This document shows positions 60,700 through 64,000 of a stretch of DNA of 64,000 nucleotides, one piece after another. Made by a program: the position numbers and the translations under genes. The stretch is from an uncultured Acidobacteriia bacterium (GTDB lineage: Bacteria > Acidobacteriota > Terriglobia > Bryobacterales > Bryobacteraceae). Location of the stretch: positions 124,001-188,000 of the forward strand of contig CAIKMJ010000046.1 of the NCBI GenBank assembly GCA_903828455.1. The letters run 5' to 3'. The first letter of the stretch is position 1, and every line of letters starts with the position of its first letter. Under the pieces are notes generated by a model. It worked only from the letters and a program-made list of their open reading frames with translations. It had not been told where the DNA came from and ran no database searches.

Positions 60700-62385
60700 T
60701 TACGCACGCGCCGCGCGCATCAGCTCAGCGGCGTTCTGCAACGCCTGCGGCGTCAGCTTCTGCCCGCTCAGCATGCGTCCGATCTCCTCGGTCCGCGCCT
60801 CGGCGCCGAGTTCTTCGATCTCCGCCACCGTCCGGTTTGCGCGCTCCGCCTTGCCCACCCGGTAATGATGATCGGCGAAACAGGCGATCTGCGCCAGGTG
60901 CGTCACGCACAGCACCTGATTTTCCGCCGCCAGCGCCTTCAGCCGCCGCGCCACACCTTCGGCCGCGCGCCCGCCAATGCCGGCGTCGATTTCATCGAAG
61001 ATCAGCGTGCGCTGCATCTCGGCCGATCCGGTCTTCGCCGCCGCCCGCGTGCCCACAAGGCACGTCTTCAGCGCGAGCGCCACGCGGGAAAGCTCGCCGC
61101 CGGAGACAATCCGCTCGATCGGCCTCGGTTCCTCACCCGCGTTCGGTGAAATCAGGAACGCAACCCGGTCGGCCCCGCTCTCCGACCACGGTGCCTCTTC
61201 CAGTTCGATGCGAAACACCGCACGGTCCATCGCCAGCGGCCGCAGCTCCTTTTCCACCCGCGCCGCCAGCTCGAGCGCCGCCTCCCGCCGCAGCGCCGAA
61301 AGCTTCGCCGCGGCTTTTTCGTAACGCTCCGCCAGCTCCTGCCGCCGCCGTTCCAGCTCCTCCAGCCGCTCGGCCGAACTCTCGGCCTCGGCAATGCGCC
61401 TCGCGGCATCTTCGCCAAAAGCCAGAATCTCGTCCACTGTATTGCCGTACTTGCGCCGCAGCTTGTCAATTGCCGCCAGCCGCGTTTCAATCTCTTCCAG
61501 CCGCGCCGGATTCGCCTCCACCCGCCCCAGATAGTCCCGCAGCTGATACGCCGCGTCTTCGATGCCCGGCATCACCGGCTCCAGTGCCTGCCGCACCGCT
61601 TCCATCTGTGGATCGATCCGCGCCAGTTCCTCCAGCTTCCTGGCAACCCATCGGACCTTCGACAACGCCGACTCTTCCGAGTCATACAGCGCTTCGAACG
61701 CCGCACCGGCCGTATCCAGCAGCCGTCCCGCGTTCTGCTGCACCAGTCGCTCCGCATGCAGCTCCACATCTTCGCCTGCCTGCAGCCCCGCCGCATCGAT
61801 CTCGCCGAACTGGAACTGCCAGAGATCCAGCATGCGCCGCTTCTCCTGCTCGCTCGACTCCAGCGCCGCGATATCGTCCGCCGCCTTCTTCCATTCAGCG
61901 AAAATCTCGCGCACTTCGGCCCGCAGCGGACGGGCTTTCGCGAACGCGTCCAGCATCCCCAGCTGCGCCGCCGCGTCGAACAGCATCTGCTGATCGTGCT
62001 GGCCGTGAATGTCGCCAATGTGAGCCGCCATCTCCTTCAGCAGCGCCACCGTCGCCGGGCGGTTGTTGATATACACGCGGCCCTTGCCGTTCGACCAGAT
62101 CTCGCGGTCCAGCAGCAATTCGCCCTCGCCTCCGTCAAAACCGGCCCGCTCCAGAATCGCCGCCATCGCCGGCGACGTATCGAATAATCCCGAAACCCTC
62201 GCCCGGCTCTCGCCCGACCGGATCATATCCGCCGAAGCCCGCCCTCCCAACAGCAGCGCCAGCGAATCCACAATGATCGATTTCCCGCTGCCCGTCTCGC
62301 CCGTCAGCAGATTCAGCCCCGCGTGAAAGCGCACGCGCAGCCGGTCCACCACGGCATAGTTTTCCACTGTCAGTTCGTGAAGCAC
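60700..62385 (-). CDS. recN: DNA repair protein RecN
   Basis: A 561-residue SMC-like ATPase. The N-terminal Walker A LTGETGSGKS (about 26-35) opens the head domain, followed by a coiled coil (about 150-370) and a C-terminal head with IFDEIDAGIGGRAAEGVA and VTHLAQIACFADHHYRV. RecN assists double-strand break repair by tethering DNA ends. Length and motifs match RecN. It is separated by about 150 bases from the exbB gene on the opposite strand. Confidence 0.95.
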   Translation of the reverse strand: MLHELTVENYAVVDRLRVRFHAGLNLLTGETGSGKSIIVDSLALLLGGRASADMIRSGESRARVSGLFDTSPAMAAILERAGFDGGEGELLLDREIWSNGKGRVYINNRPATVALLKEMAAHIGDIHGQHDQQMLFDAAAQLGMLDAFAKARPLRAEVREIFAEWKKAADDIAALESSEQEKRRMLDLWQFQFGEIDAAGLQAGEDVELHAERLVQQNAGRLLDTAGAAFEALYDSEESALSKVRWVARKLEELARIDPQMEAVRQALEPVMPGIEDAAYQLRDYLGRVEANPARLEEIETRLAAIDKLRRKYGNTVDEILAFGEDAARRIAEAESSAERLEELERRRQELAERYEKAAAKLSALRREAALELAARVEKELRPLAMDRAVFRIELEEAPWSESGADRVAFLISPNAGEEPRPIERIVSGGELSRVALALKTCLVGTRAAAKTGSAEMQRTLIFDEIDAGIGGRAAEGVARRLKALAAENQVLCVTHLAQIACFADHHYRVGKAERANRTVAEIEELGAEARTEEIGRMLSGQKLTPQALQNAAELMRAARA

Positions 62386-62537
62386 TCGCTCCGATTATAG
62401 TTGCGCGTCCACAAAAATATGTCACATCGCCGTCAACAAACCGCCCCCGCCGCGCGTCTTAATAAATTAATGACGAAAGTGCCCACTGCCCGCGGATTCA
62501 ACCGCGATGCGTGTTAGATTGACAGGGAGGAGACACG

Positions 62538-63224
62538 TTGCCGGGTCCGCTAGCGGCTCTTTTTCTACTGCAGACAGAATTTTGGAATCTGGTCAGCCAC
62601 GGAACCATACTGGCGAACTCGGTTCTGGCGATTCTTCTCGCTGCTTCCGTTTTTTCCTGGACGATCATCTTTTCCAAGTGGTCCGCATTCGGCAGAGCCA
62701 GCCGCAACGATGCCGGCTTTCTCCGCGCGTTTCGTCAGTCCGGCAGCATCGAAGGCGCCATCGCCGCCGGTGAGCAGTTCGGCCCCTCGCCGCTGGTTTC
62801 GCTGTTCCGCCACGGCTACCGCGAAGTCAGCCGTCAAATGAAATCGCGCGGTCAGCTCTCCAATCCGGACGCTCTTTCGCGCAGCCTTCAACTCGGCACA
62901 AGCGAACAACTGAGCCAGTTGGAGCAGCATCTCAACTGGCTGGCCACTACGGCCGCTGTTTCACCCTTCATCGGACTGCTGGGCACCGTCCTCGGCATTA
63001 TCCGCGCCTTTCAGAATCTGGGCAGCGCCGGCAGCACCAGCCTGAGCGCCGTCGGTCCCGGCATTGCCGAAGCGCTCATCGCCACCGCCGTTGGGCTGTT
63101 CGCCGCCATCCCGGCCGCCGTCTTTTACAACCACTTCGGCCACATGCTCAAAAAGGCCGGCGAGCAGATGGACGATTTCGGCCTTGAATTCCTCAACCTG
63201 ATCGAGCGGAGTTTCGGAGAGTAG
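62538..63224 (+). CDS. exbB: TonB-system proton channel subunit (MotA/TolQ/ExbB family)
   Basis: 228 residues from the TTG at 62538, with a strong ribosome site (AGGGAGGAG) eight bases ahead. Three membrane helices are seen (about 12-38, 130-155 and 175-200). The MotA/TolQ/ExbB conserved stretches are present: AVSPFIGLLGTVLGIIRAFQ and IAEALIATAVGLFAAIPAAVFYN. It forms the stator of the TonB or Tol energy complex together with ExbD. Whether it is ExbB or TolQ cannot be settled by sequence alone; the partner gene order favours ExbB. Confidence 0.93.
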   Translation: MPGPLAALFLLQTEFWNLVSHGTILANSVLAILLAASVFSWTIIFSKWSAFGRASRNDAGFLRAFRQSGSIEGAIAAGEQFGPSPLVSLFRHGYREVSRQMKSRGQLSNPDALSRSLQLGTSEQLSQLEQHLNWLATTAAVSPFIGLLGTVLGIIRAFQNLGSAGSTSLSAVGPGIAEALIATAVGLFAAIPAAVFYNHFGHMLKKAGEQMDDFGLEFLNLIERSFGE

Positions 63225-63228
63225 CGGC

Positions 63229-63666
63229 ATGAAACTGCACGCGCCCGCAATTCGCGGCGGCAGGCGCTCCCGGGGCGTTCCGGCCATGGCCGAAATCAAC
63301 GTCACGCCCTTCGTCGACGTCGCCCTCGTGCTGCTCATCATCTTCATGATCACCGCGCACGTCATGGAGTACGGCATCGAAGTCGACGTGCCGAAGACCC
63401 GTTCGGTCGCCTCCAGCACCAAGGAATTGCCGGTCGTCCAGATCTCCCGATCGGGCGAAATGTATCTCGGCAAGGATCCGGTCAACATCAACCGCCTCGC
63501 AGCCGAAATCCGCGCGAAGTACCCAGGCCAGCAGGCCGTCTATCTGCGCGCCGACCGTGCCACCACCTTCGACCCCATCGCCCAGGTCATGAGCGTCCTC
63601 GGCGACGCCAAACTGGCCGTCAACGTCGTCACCCAGCCCGACGACAGCATCGGACGGAAGCGCTAG
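63229..63666 (+). CDS. exbD: Biopolymer transport protein ExbD/TolR
   Basis: A 145-residue protein. After a basic N-terminus comes MAEINVTPFVDVALVLLIIF, one membrane helix with the critical Asp in the TPFVDV motif that carries protons. A periplasmic domain follows (PVVQISRSGEMYL, QAVYLRADRATTFDPIAQVM). It starts four bases after exbB and ends immediately before the TonB-like gene (TAG then ATG with no gap). Confidence 0.95.
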   Translation: MKLHAPAIRGGRRSRGVPAMAEINVTPFVDVALVLLIIFMITAHVMEYGIEVDVPKTRSVASSTKELPVVQISRSGEMYLGKDPVNINRLAAEIRAKYPGQQAVYLRADRATTFDPIAQVMSVLGDAKLAVNVVTQPDDSIGRKR

Positions 63667-64000
63667 ATGACCGCCGACTTCCCCACGCCCGAACCTCTCG
63701 GCAAACCCCTTGCCGGCTCGCTCCTCACCCACGGCGTGGTCTTCGGCCTGCTCGCCGCCTCCGGCCTCTGGAACATTTCGCGCAACGATTTCGGTTCGCC
63801 CAAAGCCAGCAGCGGCTCGGTCGGCGTCGGCATGGTCAAAACCATCCCCATCCCGCGCGACGACGCACCGGAAAACGCGCTCGCCAACGATACGAAATCT
63901 CTCGTCCCCCAGGCGCCGGCGCCCGTTCAGCCCCGCCAGATGACAAAGCAGGAACTGCGCGACGCCATCCCCATCCCGGACCGCATCGATAAGCGCCATA
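63667..64000 (+). CDS. TonB-like energy transducer, N-terminal part (runs off the window)
   Basis: From the ATG at 63667 a single membrane helix (LLTHGVVFGLLAASGLW, about 19-35) follows a Pro-rich N-terminus and is succeeded by a Pro/Ala-rich region (PQAPAPVQPRQM). This is the arrangement of TonB or TolA, where a proline-rich linker spans the periplasm. The C-terminal domain lies outside the window, so TonB against TolA is unresolved. Third gene of the exbB-exbD unit. Confidence 0.78.
   Translation, partial: MTADFPTPEPLGKPLAGSLLTHGVVFGLLAASGLWNISRNDFGSPKASSGSVGVGMVKTIPIPRDDAPENALANDTKSLVPQAPAPVQPRQMTKQELRDAIPIPDRIDKRH

Noticed and set aside
1-64000. Insertion sequences, prophage, integrases or an attachment site at tRNA-Leu
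   Set aside because: No transposase, integrase or phage gene is seen, and no partial copy of the tRNA 3' end was noticed nearby.

Overview
The window is about 62% G+C. It most resembles an Acidobacteriota chromosome of the Bryobacterales/Solibacter type. This is inferred from two very large Oar-like TonB-dependent proteins with carboxypeptidase-regulatory domains, a VWFA-related protein of the kind expanded in acidobacteria, a Sel1-repeat lipoprotein-like protein, Flp/Tad pilus genes and many orphan NarL-type regulators. It reads as ordinary chromosome with one surface-polysaccharide region. I see no phage, insertion sequence or CRISPR array.

Region 1 (1-4.0 kb, minus strand) is a PilZ protein, a polytopic membrane protein, two Flp pilins, CpaB and the start of the CpaC secretin, packed like one transcript. 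Region 2 (4.3-10.6 kb, plus strand) holds regulators: a LuxR-type regulator broken by an in-frame amber codon, a histidine kinase with an altered H-box, a NarL regulator, a coiled-coil protein, and a receiver-coiled coil-transmembrane-TPR fusion that shares its coiled coil with that protein. tRNA-Leu(CAG) follows. Region 3 (10.9-15.9 kb) is a Sel1-repeat protein divergent from a large TonB-dependent receptor with a clear terminator.

Region 4 (15.9-22.5 kb) holds glycosyltransferases, a FkbM methyltransferase, a flippase and the remains of a broken family-2 glycosyltransferase. Region 5 (22.6-32.8 kb) is mixed: a Tat-exported MmgE/PrpD protein, a PEBP protein, a STAS protein, an acyltransferase-alpha/beta-hydrolase fusion, an O-methyltransferase, a degenerate GGDEF protein, a CBS protein, a VWFA protein and a TPR protein. 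Region 6 (32.8-44.3 kb) is a second polysaccharide cluster. Its core is a tightly overlapping five-gene set, rfbF-rfbG-SDR-rfbH-rfbE, that should make CDP-paratose and CDP-tyvelose. A flippase, a Wzy-like polymerase and more transferases follow.

Region 7 (44.3-64 kb) contains mfd, gabD, a four-gene overlapping operon (aminotransferase, TPR protein, FAD oxidoreductase, YceI), a nickel module (nikR, a NiCoT-type transporter and a divergent TonB-dependent receptor with a NikR-like inverted repeat between them), paired small membrane proteins, a VOC protein, recN, and exbB-exbD plus the start of a TonB-like protein. The exbBD/tonB genes could energise the TonB-dependent receptors seen here. The most notable items are the receiver/coiled-coil/TPR pair, the candidate nickel-regulated receptor, the tyvelose cassette and several catalytic-motif substitutions.
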